A DNA stretch of 64,000 bases from Pyropia yezoensis (GCA_009829735.1 CM020620.1:22294020-22358019), one strand, 5' to 3'. Positions 20,108 to 31,601 are shown, counted from the stretch's first letter. The notes: generated by a model from the sequence alone, not told the origin. Numbers and translations: made by a program.

Positions 20108-22477
20108 ATGTCGGACCCCCCCGTACCCGGGGGCGAGGACGACCTCCTGCTTGAGGAGGAGGAAGAGGTGATGGTGGACGACGTTCCCGTCTCTGCCACC
20201 GCTGCCGAGTGCTTCTTGGCGAGCTAGTCCGAAGACGAGGGCGACCGGGTAACCGTCTGCGTGGCCCCGGAAGGTGCGCCGGGCGGTTTGTCGTCCATGT
20301 GCAGCGGCACGACGGCTCCGTCGGGTGGCGGGCAACCGCGTGTAGCGACTGCCTCTACCCCTACCCCTCCGGCGGCCCGGATGGCTCCTTTCGCCGGTGC
20401 CGGCGCGGCTCTACCTCAAGACGGCGTCGCCGGCGTGTCGGATGGTCGTGGCGGCACCCCGGCCGGGACGGCGGGTCAAGACGGCGCGGGTGCCCGCCCG
20501 GTTGGTGTGTCCGCGGCGGCGGGTAACGAGTCTACCCCTGCTGCCCCCGTGGTGCCCACGTCGGGCCCGGGTGGCGGCGATGCTCTGCCCGCGGTGCAGC
20601 GGACGCTTGGTGGTCAAGAAGTGTCTACCCCGATGGCAGTGGACTCCGGGAGCTACTCCGGGCGGGCACCCGCCCTTCTTCTTCCTCCTCGGCCCCGTGC
20701 ACCTCCGGCACCGGCCCATCTGCCGGTGGGGCATCCCCCGGCGCCCCTGGTTCTTCCTGGTCCTGCCCGGGCTGCCCCGTTGGGTGGCGGCATCGCCGTG
20801 GCGGCGGTTCAACCCGCCATGTCGATGTCCGATTTGGTGGCTCGGGTTCGAGGCATGACTGTGCAAGAGTCGATGGAGTCCGCTGGGCGGATGCGGGTGG
20901 ACTTCCACCAGCCGCGTCTCCCTGGAGAGACCTCCCGGCGCGTCAAGGTGGACCCGAGTTGGGAGCGGGAGTTGGTGCGGCTGGTCAACCAGCCGAACGC
21001 GGTCCGAGTGGAGCATCATTGGATCCTGAGCCAGCCGGACGACCGGCATGCGCAGCTCTGGCGCACCCGGATTGGGCGGGGTGAGGTGTACCTCGACTCC
21101 GCCTTCGGGATATGCGACTTGATTGCCCCCGCGTTGCCGCGGGAGGTTGACTACCCGGCTAGTGCTCGGGGGATTGCGGCGGCGGCGGAGCCGGTTGCGT
21201 TTGGCGAGACGGTGGGTAATACCGGCCGGTATCCCGGGTTCAAGTACTTCCCGGGGGTATCCCCGTACCTGACGTTGACGGCTCCGTACCCGCCTATGGC
21301 GGGGTTGAAGTCAGCGTCGAGCTGGCGACGCAACCATGGTGTCATGGCGGATGCGTTTCGCACCGATATAACGTGTGCTTTGCAGACCGGTAACGGTCGT
21401 GCGCCGGTGTACACTGCCGTGCGCCCGCCTCTGTGGCAGAAGGGGTGGGAACCCGCCCCTGCTTTCCGGTTTGACACCGGCTCCTGCCTCCGATACTTCG
21501 GGAGTGTGTTGGCCTCCCGGCCGGTCCACCCGTTGCAGGGTACCTTTACCCTTGAGGTTACCCTCGGGCAGGCTTCCTCCTTCTTGCTGTCCGTCCGCCG
21601 GCAGGGGCGCCTGTTTCATCTTCCGACGGGTGTCCGTCGGCACATCGCGCAGTTGGGCGTGGACATGATAGCCGCCAAGACCGGGTTGGCCCGGGAGTTT
21701 GAGGCTCTGCTGGCTGTTCACGATGCCGTGAACTGGGCTGGGGTGTTGGCCCTTCCCCCGTACCGGGACCCGCAGGCTGGGGCTTCCCCCTTGCCTCGTC
21801 ACTCGTTGCGTATCCGGCGTACTCAGCCGGGTGAGCCCAATTGCCATGGGTGGGCGTCCACCGAGGCTGTTGCTGACCTGGGTATTCCCATGGTTATCCA
21901 TGACCCTCTTCAGGTCCTTGCCCCCTGGTTCGGTAACCCAATACCGGCGGCGGTTGGCCGTCGTCCCCGAGAGTGGGGCTCTGAAGGTGGGGAGCGTGAG
22001 GTGTCCCGTCGTCGGGCCGAGCCCCGCCGGGTTTACGGTGGGGCCCCTTCAGTAGGGTCCTACCGGGCCTCGTATCAGGTGCCACCGGCTCCGGTAGTAG
22101 CCGTGTCGGCTCCTGTGGCTCCTCTGGCTGCGCCAGTGTCACCTCCCGCCCCTGTCATGCGTGACAGGGGTCCCCGTCTCTGGTATGAGGGCGTTGACGC
22201 CCTTGTTGCCTGCGCAATGCGGGAGGGTCTCTCTGTTAGCTGGGGGGATATCCCCCCAGGTGCTGCGCTGGTTGGGTCAGCGCGTTGCTTCGGTGGCGTG
22301 CTTGACCGCCTCCAGACCGCTCTGGAGGACGTGGAGGCTGGCCGCAGCACCCTCGTTCAGCTATGCACCGAGTTAACTCGGGTGATTGACCGTCGTGAGA
22401 TTGCCGACCGGTGGAGCATGGAGGTATACGCGCTTACGCGTGAGTGGCCTCCCTCGGGCAGTGGGTCTACCCACTGA
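20108..22477 (+). CDS. Antisense ORF of element 2 (novel retrotransposon-borne protein, one in-frame TAG)
   Basis: Runs opposite to gag and pol, between pol and the 3' LTR. The start is ATG at 20108 (CACCATGTCG). The frame is open for 39 codons to TAG at 20225-20227, then continues in phase to TGA at 22475-22477 (790 codons in all counting stops). The N-terminus is acidic (a run of five Glu). Residues about 60-230 are Pro/Ala/Gly-rich, followed by a globular-looking region. Three blocks match the antisense ORF of element 1: ADAFRTDI...GRAPVY (21350s), YFGSVL (about 21493) and RRQGRLFHLP (about 21600). No known domain was recognised. A retained long frame in two unrelated LTR families suggests function. 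The alternative is a captured host gene that decays independently. Confidence 0.65.
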
Positions 22478-22927
22478 GGAGTGCTATTGTTTGTGAGGGA
22501 GAGGGCCCCGGTGACCCTTATGGTGGCCCGGTAGTAGTGAGTATAAACTCATCCCCCGCTGGGGCGATTGCATGATACCAATGCCTGCCATTGGGGAGTA
22601 CCCCGTCTGACTTAGTCGTGGCTTGCCTCGGTTCTTTCCCGCATCCCCCGACCCATCCAGGTTGGTTAATACTCATGAAGGTCAACCTTCTTGGTCCGTC
22701 ACTTGCCTCCTGGCTGAAGGTTTACCTTGGTGTAAGCCTTAGGTTACTTTGAGATTATCGGAGTTAGTCATCTCCTTCAAGTAAACTTGTAAAAGTCAGT
22801 AGCTTACTTAGTTTGCCTAAGTCCGCTCCAACTTAGTGAACCTAAGTCTTGCCGAGTCCATGTGACACCCTACTCAGTAGGTATAAGCCTCACCCCCCAA
22901 CAGCCGAAGTCGGTGTCGGTTGGGTTG
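22478..22927. other. Tail-to-tail spacer between the antisense ORF and pol in element 2
   Basis: 450 bp with no ORF. Both genes end here, so it probably holds overlapping 3' ends of the sense and antisense transcripts. Several short AAGTYWACTTAGK-like repeats occur at 22730-22860. Confidence 0.4.
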
Positions 22928-25900
22928 TTACAGTAGGCGTCGTCGCCTCATGTAAGGCATGAGGAGTTGGCGGGGTATATTCGCCGCCTGTTCCCAGGTG
23001 GGTGAGTCGTATCCGACCCACATAACCTTGACGTACCAGGGTCCTGGTAGGTCCGGGTCGGTGTGTCCGACCACGCTCTCTACTTGGTATGGAATCCCGT
23101 CCGGTCCCACCGGGTCATCTGACCGGTGGGTTGTAGGAGCTTCGTGTAGCAACCCAGCCGGTACCGGCTGAGGCTGTTCCGGCTTCGGAGCAGGTGTCAC
23201 ATCATTGAGGTTGATGCGTTGTATCTCCGTATCGGAGTGCAGGATTACGGAGTGATCATCTCTATGTAGGATCTGGTACGGTCCCTTGACCGGTTGCATA
23301 AGCTTGTTCCCTCGGAACTTCTGGTGTCTGATGTAGACCCAGTCACCTGTTACCAGGGTTGCGTTGCGTACCCGTAACCGGGCGTCAAAGTTCTTCTTGT
23401 ATCGAAGTTGTGTACGGTCAAGGGCACCCTTGAGCTTGGGTATCATCCACGATAGCTTGGCCAACCAAGCTAAGTGGATCCGTTCGGCCGGTCGGCCCTT
23501 CGGTATGTCAAACCGAGTGCACCTGCCCGGTGGCAGCGTCAGGTTCCCGACGCCCATTGGCATGACCCATTCCAGTGGTGCAATACTGGTACTTCGGTGG
23601 GGCCTGGCATTGTATGCCAGGGTCAAGACGGACAGAAGCCGATCCCACGTCTTCGTGTGCTCCGCCACATAGCATTGGAGCATCTTCGCGATGGTGCGGT
23701 TGAACCGCTCCACCTGCCCGTTGGATTGCGGGTGGTAGTCGGATGCCCGACGGGGTTCGATGCCGAACATGCCCAGGACCTTAGTGCAGAATGCTGACGT
23801 AAGGTCTGCTCCGTTATCGGAGAGGAGTTGCTTCGTTACTCCGTAAGCACTACTGATCCAGTGGTCAACCACCGCGTTCATGATCGTGTAGGCCGTATCG
23901 TTCGGGAGTGCTACTGCCCGTGACAGCTTAGTAAAGCGGTCCGACATGACCAGGATGTACCTGTTCCCTTCTTCCGTTACCGGAAGCGGTCCGAGTATGT
24001 CGATGGCGACTTGCTCGTTGGGTCCATCCGGGGGGAACAGTTTCATTGCGGATGCCCGCCTATGAAGACTCATGCGATTCCGTGCGCACGGGTGGCATCC
24101 CCGCACGTGGTCGATTACGTCGACGGCCATTGCTGGCCAGTAGAAGAACCTTCGCATTGCTGCGAACATGCGCGAACCCCCCGGGTGTCCGGCTGTGGGG
24201 TTCTCGTGTTCTCGTTCCATGACGGCCTGCCGTAAGGACACGGGAACCACGACCTGATGCCGTCCATCGGCGGGTGCCCGCCGATATATGAGTCCGTCCT
24301 CGTTCTCGGAGAAGATGCCGGCCGCGCCGGCCAGGAGGTGAGCACGATGGCGTTTACAGTCATCGTCATTGGCCTGTGCCTCGCGGAAGTCCGCGAGGGT
24401 CAATGGGCACGCAAGGTGTGCCATGGTATGGTCAACCATACCTTGGGTAGCATTACCCACCATGCACACCGGTACCACCGGGATGTCTTCGTCCACCTGT
24501 CGGGTATCCCCGCTTGGGGTATCGAGTCGCGACAGCGCGTCCCCCAGATGATGGGTGGAGCCGGCCTTATATATGGTCCGGTAGTCGTGCTCGGCCATCT
24601 TCAGCTTCCACCTGGCTGGCCGACCGTGGCTGTCGGAATCCTGGTCACCAAGGTTGAGATGCCATCGTAAAGGTTCGTGGTCGGACCTTACGATGAACCT
24701 GGAATCTTCCAGGTATGGCCGGAGCAGTTGCACTGCCCATATGACTCCGAGGCACTCGCGCTCCGCGGCACTATAGTTACGCTCAGTCGGGTTGAGTGTC
24801 CGGCTGAAGTACCCTACCGGATTTAGGTCCGGGATAGCATTATCGGTACCGATGATGGTCTCTCCCTGTAGCAGGGTGCATCCCACTTGGGTGTCGCAGG
24901 CATCGACGTCGATGACGAAGGTCCCGCGTCCATGCGGCAACGCAAGCACGGGTGGGGCTAGCAGAGCTTGCTTGAGCAGCTCGAATGCCTCTCCCTCGTT
25001 GGGCGAGGGGGGTTGGAGTACCTTTGGCAAGGCACTGCTCGTCAGAACCGCTAACGGTCTGGCTATACGAGCGAAGTCCTTGACGAACCGTCGGTATACG
25101 TTGCACATCCCCAGGAAGCTTTTCAGCTGTGTCTGGGTGGTTGGGTATCGCGCATCCCGGAGTGCCCGGGTATTAGCTTCGAGCACTCCCAGTTTACCTG
25201 GTGTGATCTGGTGACCCAGATACTCGACTGTCTGCTGGAAGAAGGCGCACTTCTTGAGGCGCAGGGTTACCCCGGCGTTCCGCAAGAGGGTGAGTACCTC
25301 GTCGACATGTTGCACATGGTCATCCATGTTACGCGAGAAGACGATGACGTCGTCCAAGTACACCAGGCAGTTACGCCACTTGACTCCCGACAGTATAATG
25401 TCGATGGCCCGTTGGAATGTGGCGGGGGCGTTGGACAATCCGAAGGGCATCCTTAGGAACTCGTACACGCCACTGTGACAGACGATCGCCGTCTTGGGGA
25501 TATCCTCTTCCGCAACTGGGATCTGCCAGTACCCGGCATTGCAGTCGATAGTGGTAAACACTGTGGCCTCCCCCAGTGAGTCGATGCACTCGTCCATCCT
25601 TGGTAAAGGGTATGAGTCTTTCTTGGTAACCAAGTTGAGGCGTCGATAATCGATGCAAAACCGAGGGGTCTGATCCTTCTTCGGCACGATAACGACTGGG
25701 GCGCCCCACTCCGACATCGAAGGTCGGATCACCTTAGCTTCGCTCATCCTCTTCAATTCTCCATCAACGATCTCTCGTTGCATAGGTCCCGCACGATGCG
25801 GTTGCGACCGCGCTGGTCGAGCACCTGGTATCAGATCTATACGGTGATGGGTTGCCCCAATGGTACCCAGCGCCCCGCCGGTCCACATGACGTCATGCCT

Positions 25901-27118
25901 TCTTAGCATCCGTCCTACCCCTTCAGCTACCGAAGGGGGAAGGTGGTCGAGGTCAGCCTCGGCCAGTGCCTTTAAGGCTTCTTGGTCCTTTGGCGGCATG
26001 TCCGCCGGAGCCGCCGATGGGTTAAGCTTCCCGTCATCGGGTTGCTGTTGCTCGGTGGTCTCGGCGACCGCCAGCACCTCAAGTGGTTCCACTTGACCTT
26101 CCTTGTCAGGGGTAAGGATATCTCCTTCGTAGAGCTCGGCAATCCCGAGGTTAGTTCCCTTCGGGAGGGTGACTGCCTTACGGCGACAGTTCGCCATCAC
26201 CAGCAGTGATGACCCCCCCGCTGGGAGGTCTACGATACCATTGGCCATGGTCAACCCATGGCGCTTGTAGGTTCGTAGGTTGGACTGGACTCTGCAGATG
26301 CCTGCGAGGTCACAGTTAATCGGGAGGACGGTCTCCGATAGCGGCTCAAAGCGAGTCCGCTTGGCCAGCCGGAGTGTCTTCGGTTCTACGTTGGCGTATA
26401 CCTCAGCCACGCTAACGTGGCTCCCTTGTAACGTCAGGTCCCTGACGATAGCTGTCTGTCCTCTCTTCGTCCCGTCGGCCTCTTGCAGCTCGACGGTCCT
26501 CCGGCCCGGCCGGATTGCATCAACGTGAACGTTGATGAAGGTGCACCCCAGTATGCAGGGCACAGATAGCGTCTCACATACCAGGAAGTCAACTTCCGTA
26601 GTAAGCTCCCCGATGGTGACCTGCAGCGACATCGCTGCGGTCGTACGAATGAGACGACCATTCGCATCCTTGATCGTGGGTCCCCGAGCAACTCTGACTC
26701 GCGGGAGCCACTTGTCCGGGAGGGTATCCTTCCGGATCAAGTTAGGTCCAGCCACTGTATCCAGTACGGGGTAATACGACCGGGTCGACTGGGGGTCAAC
26801 CCCCAGTGTGGCTGATACCTTGAATTTCTCCAAGGTGAACAGTACGTGGCCTACACCGATATCCGGTGTCGCTCGGGCATCCTGAACAGGGCCCTTGTCT
26901 GGTTCCATGTGACGGGGCTTCCCGTCCTCTCCTCCCAACCTTGGTGGGTGGTCATCAATCCCCTGACGCCGTGTCGTCGGGGCCGGAAGGTGTACCCGGG
27001 GGTTGATGCGGCGTCGGCTCAACCGCGCTCTCCGTGGGGCTTTCCCCGCGGCAGTCCGGGGTGGCTTGCTAGGGTTACCCCAGAGACCCCGTGTCGTCCT
27101 TCCTCTTACTCGTTTCCC
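22928..27118 (-). CDS. pol: Pol polyprotein of element 2 (protease, RT, RNase H, integrase, chromo-like)
   Basis: The -1 frame is open from the slippery site at 27118 to TAA at 22928-22930 (1397 codons). No ATG occurs near its start, so translation as a Gag-Pol fusion is likely. Domains: protease (VLDTVAGPNLIRK, with an unusual DTVAG in place of DT/SG), RT (FCIDYRRLN, MPFGLSNAPATFQ, YLDD near 25350), RNase H (FVIDVDACDTQVG), integrase zinc domain (HENPTAGHPGG, CHPCARNR), core (IDILGPLP, SDNGADL, HPQSNGQVERF) and a C-terminal chromo-like segment (VKVMWVGYDSPTWE). All but the protease triad look canonical. The altered protease motif, Ala-Gly after Val, may be functional or a lesion. Confidence 0.93.
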   Translation of the reverse strand, partial: GKRVRGRTTRGLWGNPSKPPRTAAGKAPRRARLSRRRINPRVHLPAPTTRRQGIDDHPPRLGGEDGKPRHMEPDKGPVQDARATPDIGVGHVLFTLEKFKVSATLGVDPQSTRSYYPVLDTVAGPNLIRKDTLPDKWLPRVRVARGPTIKDANGRLIRTTAAMSLQVTIGELTTEVDFLVCETLSVPCILGCTFINVHVDAIRPGRRTVELQEADGTKRGQTAIVRDLTLQGSHVSVAEVYANVEPKTLRLAKRTRFEPLSETVLPINCDLAGICRVQSNLRTYKRHGLTMANGIVDLPAGGSSLLVMANCRRKAVTLPKGTNLGIAELYEGDILTPDKEGQVEPLEVLAVAETTEQQQPDDGKLNPSAAPADMPPKDQEALKALAEADLDHLPPSVAEGVGRMLRRHDVMWTGGALGTIGATHHRIDLIPGARPARSQPHRAGPMQREIVDGELKRMSEAKVIRPSMSEWGAPVVIVPKKDQTPRFCIDYRRLNLVTKKDSYPLPRMDECIDSLGEATVFTTIDCNAGYWQIPVAEEDIPKTAIVCHSGVYEFLRMPFGLSNAPATFQRAIDIILSGVKWRNCLVYLDDVIVFSRNMDDHVQHVDEVLTLLRNAGVTLRLKKCAFFQQTVEYLGHQITPGKLGVLEANTRALRDARYPTTQTQLKSFLGMCNVYRRFVKDFARIARPLAVLTSSALPKVLQPPSPNEGEAFELLKQALLAPPVLALPHGRGTFVIDVDACDTQVGCTLLQGETIIGTDNAIPDLNPVGYFSRTLNPTERNYSAAERECLGVIWAVQLLRPYLEDSRFIVRSDHEPLRWHLNLGDQDSDSHGRPARWKLKMAEHDYRTIYKAGSTHHLGDALSRLDTPSGDTRQVDEDIPVVPVCMVGNATQGMVDHTMAHLACPLTLADFREAQANDDDCKRHRAHLLAGAAGIFSENEDGLIYRRAPADGRHQVVVPVSLRQAVMEREHENPTAGHPGGSRMFAAMRRFFYWPAMAVDVIDHVRGCHPCARNRMSLHRRASAMKLFPPDGPNEQVAIDILGPLPVTEEGNRYILVMSDRFTKLSRAVALPNDTAYTIMNAVVDHWISSAYGVTKQLLSDNGADLTSAFCTKVLGMFGIEPRRASDYHPQSNGQVERFNRTIAKMLQCYVAEHTKTWDRLLSVLTLAYNARPHRSTSIAPLEWVMPMGVGNLTLPPGRCTRFDIPKGRPAERIHLAWLAKLSWMIPKLKGALDRTQLRYKKNFDARLRVRNATLVTGDWVYIRHQKFRGNKLMQPVKGPYQILHRDDHSVILHSDTEIQRINLNDVTPAPKPEQPQPVPAGLLHEAPTTHRSDDPVGPDGIPYQVESVVGHTDPDLPGPWYVKVMWVGYDSPTWEQAANIPRQLLMPYMRRRRLL

Positions 27119-29278
27119 GTGCTCGGCCGGGTACTGTCCTCCGGGACATCCGAGGGAGGGGGTGCCTCCTCGACTGCCAGTACTCCTCCTGGAGCTTGCT
27201 GCCTACCCGGTGCCGGGCCTCGGGCGGGATACCCACCCATGGATGCCTTGCGTTGCGCCGCTGCCCGTCGAGACTCCTCCGGGATGAATGGGCATGCGGA
27301 CACCCAGTGTTGGGGGTCTCCGCACAACATACATCCCGACGTGCCGGCCGTCCCGGGCGTCCGCGTCGGGTTGGCTCCATAGGTCCTGTTGCCTGCCTCG
27401 GTCGCCCGAGTTCCCGCCCCTTGGTAGGCCTTGGGTCCCGGTGCCAACCGGAACATGGACTCCCCCAACCGGTTGGGTCTACCCGCGATGTGCGGAGGTG
27501 CCTCCGCACGTACTGCCCAGGTCGGCAGGGGTTGGTGGGGGTTACCCGGAACCGGGGCATAACCCGTAGTGCGTACATACGGGACGCGCCGACCCGCTTC
27601 CTCGTTGGCCTGGAACTGAGTCCCAGCCGGGGCGATGTACGCCACCGTACCATGCTCATCAATCACCGGCGTCGCCGGTAGCAACAGGTGGCCCTGTTGG
27701 TCGACTAGAGGTTCATCCTCACCGGCAGGGGTCTGTTCGGTCGCCACCAGTACTGGTGCGGCCTTGCGTTCCACCTTCTCTTGCCTCGGTACCGGGGTAT
27801 GACTGGGATTGCCTCCCTCACCCTTGGGCTTCGGGGCCAAGGCACATTCCGGGTGTAGCACCCGGTAGGCGTCCCCTAGGGATTTGCACATATACATCAG
27901 TCGACTGAAGTTCGTCCGAGCCGTATTGGCTCCCCGTGCGGATATCCGCACATAGTTGGGTACTCCTGCGAACAGGATGGCCCGTAGTTCCCCTTCACCG
28001 AGGAGCTTCCCCAGCTCGTAGTCGAGCTCTTGGATCCGGCGTCCAAACATCTCTTCATCCTCCCAGGACTGGGCGGTGGCAGTGCGAATGGCCCGATAGT
28101 GGTCGCACTTGTCCTCACTGAGGTAGCTGCTAAGCAGCTCCTTCAATATCCCACGGTAATCCATGGGGGTGGCTGCGACCCTCATTCCCGGCATCGGGGA
28201 TGCCTGGCGGAGGATGCCTCGGACCCGTTCGTCAACAAAGAACGGGAGGATCTCCAGCGCCAGCCCCTCGTTGACGAGCGCCTTGTCCGCGGCGGCCTTG
28301 AAGCTAGTCAAGAAGCCAAAGACTGCCAACGGGCGTCCGTTAGGGCCCCCGAACATAGGGACTCCCTTTATAAGGGTCTGCATAGAGCGGATCGCTCGGT
28401 GCGGGGTCGTACGCATCGATTCCGATACGGTAGTGGATCGGTCCTCCAAACGATAACGTTCCGGAGTCAGTACCGACCTGAAGACTTCGTTGACAATCTC
28501 CGTGTCCGCGTCCTGGATATCCAGTCGCTTGGCCAGTTGATGAGTAAACTCATCGGACTCCATCCGCTTCAGTAAGCTCGCAGTAAGCTGCGCTGTCATC
28601 GCTTGAACCAGTGACGCCGGAACTTCCGGCGTCGGCGCGTCGGGTACCCGAGTTGCATGGCTCCCTTCGTCGATGGGGGAATGCGAGACGGTACCGCCTC
28701 CCCCCATTGCCAACTCTGTTCCGGCGTAAATATCCGCCGGGTCATGTCCGCGGAGCCCGCTCTGGGTGCTCCGAGCGTAGCGCTCCGTATGGCTACGTTC
28801 CAACTCAGCCGACGAGTCGGATCCATAACCCGCCGTGTCCGGAGGTTGTCCAGGAGTAGCAACACCGGGGTTGACCCTGGTGGACTCCGAAAGTAGTCCG
28901 GCCGGTTCGAACCGTACCGGTGTGGGAGGGACCCGACGGGGTACCGTCGTATGGCGTGCTGACATCAGCACGGCCATTGCGTCCTCCGTACGCTCTTGAC
29001 GGGCGTCGAGCCCGGTGAACCGGGCCTCGATGCGAGCCAATGATGCCATCAGGGAGTCCCCTGGTGAAGGTGGCAGCGGCGTGAGGTCGGCAGAGGACAT
29101 TTGCGGCGGTCCGCCGCCCCCGGCCGTCCGTGCCGTAACAAACGTCGATCCGGCATCGGAGAGCATCGGCGTCTCAATGTTGTCGATCGGGTTACCGGTC
29201 CCGGTTCCCGTGCTCACCTCCGGGGTCGGCGTCGACGCCGATCCGTCACCTTGAACGTTCCCCGTCTCTTGGGTAGAC
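27106..29278 (-). CDS. gag: Gag of element 2
   Basis: Uninterrupted frame ending with TAA at 27108-27106. The first methionine codons sit near 29280, close to the primer site. The N-terminus is Ser/Thr/Gly-rich. The capsid-like helical region covers about residues 290-470 and resembles the element 1 gag (RTNFSRL here aligns with RATLTEL there, around the position of the element 1 TAG). A CCHC knuckle CMLCGDPQHWVSAC lies near 27340-27300. The protein would package the RNA. The last codons before the stop form the frameshift heptamer. Confidence 0.88.
27112..27118 (-). promoter_or_regulatory. Putative -1 frameshift site (GGGAAAC) of element 2
   Basis: On minus, G GGA AAC lies in gag phase one codon before the TAA, and the -1 frame is open directly into pol. 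Same heptamer, same phase and same distance to the stop as in element 1. Confidence 0.75.
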
Positions 29279-29486
29279 ATAGTCACAATCAGTCAACCGA
29301 CGTAACAGTCACCACGAATAAGAGAGCGAGGGGGTAGTTGGGGGAGAGTAACCGTAGATCGCAGTCAAACGCAACCACTCAAGACAATCGAACAGATCGC
29401 AGCACCACGAGTACAAGAAAAGGACTGGATCCCTATCCGTGTGCCAGGGCCGAAGTCGGCGTCACCGCAAGGGTGACGGAAACCCG

Positions 29487-29504
29487 TCCCCTGCTGCTCC
29501 ACCA
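29487..29504 (-). promoter_or_regulatory. Primer binding site of element 2
   Basis: TGGTGGAGCAGCAGGGGA on minus, one base inside the 5' LTR. Identical to the site of element 1. Confidence 0.75.
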
Positions 29505-29505
29505 A

Positions 29506-29870
29506 TGTAGCACAATAGGGTATCCACTACACGTCCACTCTCAGGGAACACTCACCACGGGGGATCGGCACCAACGTCACCGGGAGGCCAAGGTTGCTGT
29601 CCTTGGAGCGCAAGCCACGGGACCAAGATGGGAGCCCAAATGGGAGGGGTTTGTTGTTCTGCCTTGGCCGGCGGTGGATTCGCCGCCGGCCCCCTCGTTA
29701 TAAACCCTCGGAGACACTAGTAACTACCCTCCACCCCAAGATGCAAGTCCCTCTGGTCGTACGTAACTTATAGATACCGTGACCAGTACGGACTCTCAAA
29801 TTGAAAGCCAAGGAATAGAAGTAGCCCCCCCTAATATTAGGGTCACAATACGGCCGACCATATTGCTACA
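29506..29870 (-). repeat. 5' LTR of element 2
   Basis: 365 bp, near-identical to 19155-19519, followed on the outside by the target duplication AAGTG. Confidence 0.95.
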
Positions 29871-29875
29871 AAGTG

Positions 29876-30558
29876 CTCCGTCGAGAGATAAATTGAGGCG
29901 CTTGCGCAAGCAGTGAAGGATGCTATTGCTGATTTCTGAATTCTGTCCTGGTGGGCCGAGACTGGCTCTCTCAGGGCTCTCAGCCAATAAGGTACGCCGC
30001 TGAGACCGACCCCCAGGCAAGTGTGCCCCCGCAGGCTGAAATCGCCTCTACTTCTCTTCACATCTCCGGAGAAGCAAGTGCTTCTGCAAAGATCTCCCCG
30101 AACAGCGCTTCTGAGAGTAGAGAACCTCAAGCTGTTGAGAAGAATGAGGACGAAGCAGTTGCGGCCCTTTCTCACTCGTCATACTACCACATGATCGGGC
30201 TGTCAAGCAGCTGATAGGGCTGTCCAGCCAATGCGGTGCCCGTAGAGTCTAGAAATTGACTCTGTGTCTCGGTCTCGGGCCACCGAGCCAGAATTCAGCA
30301 AGCCGCAAGACATTGTGCATTGCAGTGCCCCGAACTGTGTCTAATGGGGAAAACAACAAGAACAGACCAATGGCATGCCTCAGATGACTCACCTCTGACC
30401 AATGACTGCTCCGCGTTGCTGTGCAAACAGTGCGATCTGAGATTTCCTCGAGTTTTCTGGCCGGACCGAAGGGGGAAGAGCCCACATGCGACCTCTCCCA
30501 CTGCTGTTGAGTGGATCAAGCGGAAACGGAGGGAAAGCTGTCGAGATCGCCCGAGAAA
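29876..30558. other. Geneless spacer downstream of element 2
   Basis: Short unsupported ORFs only. The left part directly continues the sequence interrupted by element 2 (resumes after 19149). Confidence 0.4.
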
Positions 30559-30798
30559 AAAACGTGGGACCAATACATTTTTACCTTGACTACGGCCTGC
30601 AACCCGCAGGTTCACTCTTCTACGGGGGAAGCACCCCTTTCATTTGTGACTCCGCGCTGCGTGCGGTCTATTGCTGTACGGCGTCCGCTTCCAACTGGGG
30701 AGACCGGTGGCAGGAAGCCTACGACTGAGAGTCAGGTGGAGTTTGCTGCTAGGCTAGAGACCCTCATCCCTAAAGTTAGTGCTGAAATGGACAGGGCG
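30559..30798 (+). pseudogene. Integrase fragment of an element 1 relative
   Basis: A 240-bp piece similar to element 1 pol at about 11245-11490: KTWDQYI, QVHSSTGE, FVTPRCVRSIAVRRPLP and LIPKVSAEMD are conserved. It begins and ends abruptly inside pol with no LTR. It is joined at 30798-30801 to a gag fragment in the opposite orientation. Confidence 0.85.
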
Positions 30799-31601
30799 TA
30801 GAGGCGCTGGCCTTTCGGGCAGTCCTTGGCCATATGTCCTGTCTCACGGCAGCGGAGGCAGAGACCTTCACGCATGCAGCGCTGGCGCTCTTCAGGCGTG
30901 AGTTTCTCGACTTTAATGCTGGAGATACCCATGAGAATGACACCCGTCGTGGACGGCTTCGCAGATGTGCCGCCGAGGGGCGTCGAGGCAACAGCCTTGG
31001 CAGCCTCCACGCGCAACGCGTCAGTCATGAGAGACTCAACATCTGAGTAGGTCTTGAGACAAAGAGCCTGCCAGATGTCCCGCTTCAAGTTTCGGGTGTA
31101 GCGGTCAATCTTCTCGGCTTCCGTGATGTCAGGGATGTCCAAGAGGACACTCAGAAACGTCCTGTTCAACGTTCCGACGTCTTTGATTTGGCGCCACGAG
31201 TGCAGCTTGTCTCGTGCCGCTTGTGTCTTGTTCAGTGGACTGAAGCGTCGGGTTAGCGCAGAGCGGAAGGATTCCCAGTTCGGGACAGCTGTAGTCTGAC
31301 TTTGGACCTTCCACCAGTCGAACGACTCACCGTCGAGGAAGGTGCAAGCGATACTGCACGCATCGTCGGGGTCACTCAGTCGCACATAGAAATCCATATG
31401 CGAGCACCACGCTTCAACCGACCCAGGTTTACCGGAGAAAGCCACGGGTTTGTTCGGCATCGCGGATTTCATGCCACTAGTAGTGGCCCTGGCCTTGGCT
31501 TCGGACAGTTGCTGCTTAGCCTCCGCTAATTCCTTCTTGTGAGCCTCGAGTTGTTCGCTCATTCGCGTGACAAACGCTGTAAGGTGGGTCCAGGCTTCCA
31601 T
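30799..31601 (-). pseudogene. Gag fragment of a third gypsy family
   Basis: ATG at 31601 (ACCATGGAAG context). An N-terminal coiled coil (LEAHKKELAEAKQQLSEAKA) is followed by a Retrotrans_gag-type capsid (DGESFDWWKVQSQT, FRSALTRRFSPLNKTQAARD) and a CCHC knuckle CLRCRETGHMAKDC near 30870-30830. The frame then runs into the antisense of the integrase fragment, so its natural end and the whole pol are missing. Unlike the gags of elements 1 and 2 it has the canonical capsid signature, so it belongs to another lineage. Confidence 0.85.

Larger units (their letters stand above)
19155..29870 (-). mobile_element. Element 2: complete Ty3/gypsy chromovirus, inverted
   Basis: A 10716-bp element on the minus strand. 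LTRs of 365 bp (5' LTR 29506-29870, 3' LTR 19155-19519) differ at about two positions by eye, both transitions. They read TGTAGCA...TGCTACA on either strand. A perfect 5-bp duplication AAGTG flanks the element (19150-19154, 29871-29875). Order along the minus strand: LTR, primer site, gag, pol, an ORF in the antisense direction, polypurine tract, LTR. Gag and pol are both uninterrupted, so it may be autonomous and recently active. Confidence 0.95.
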
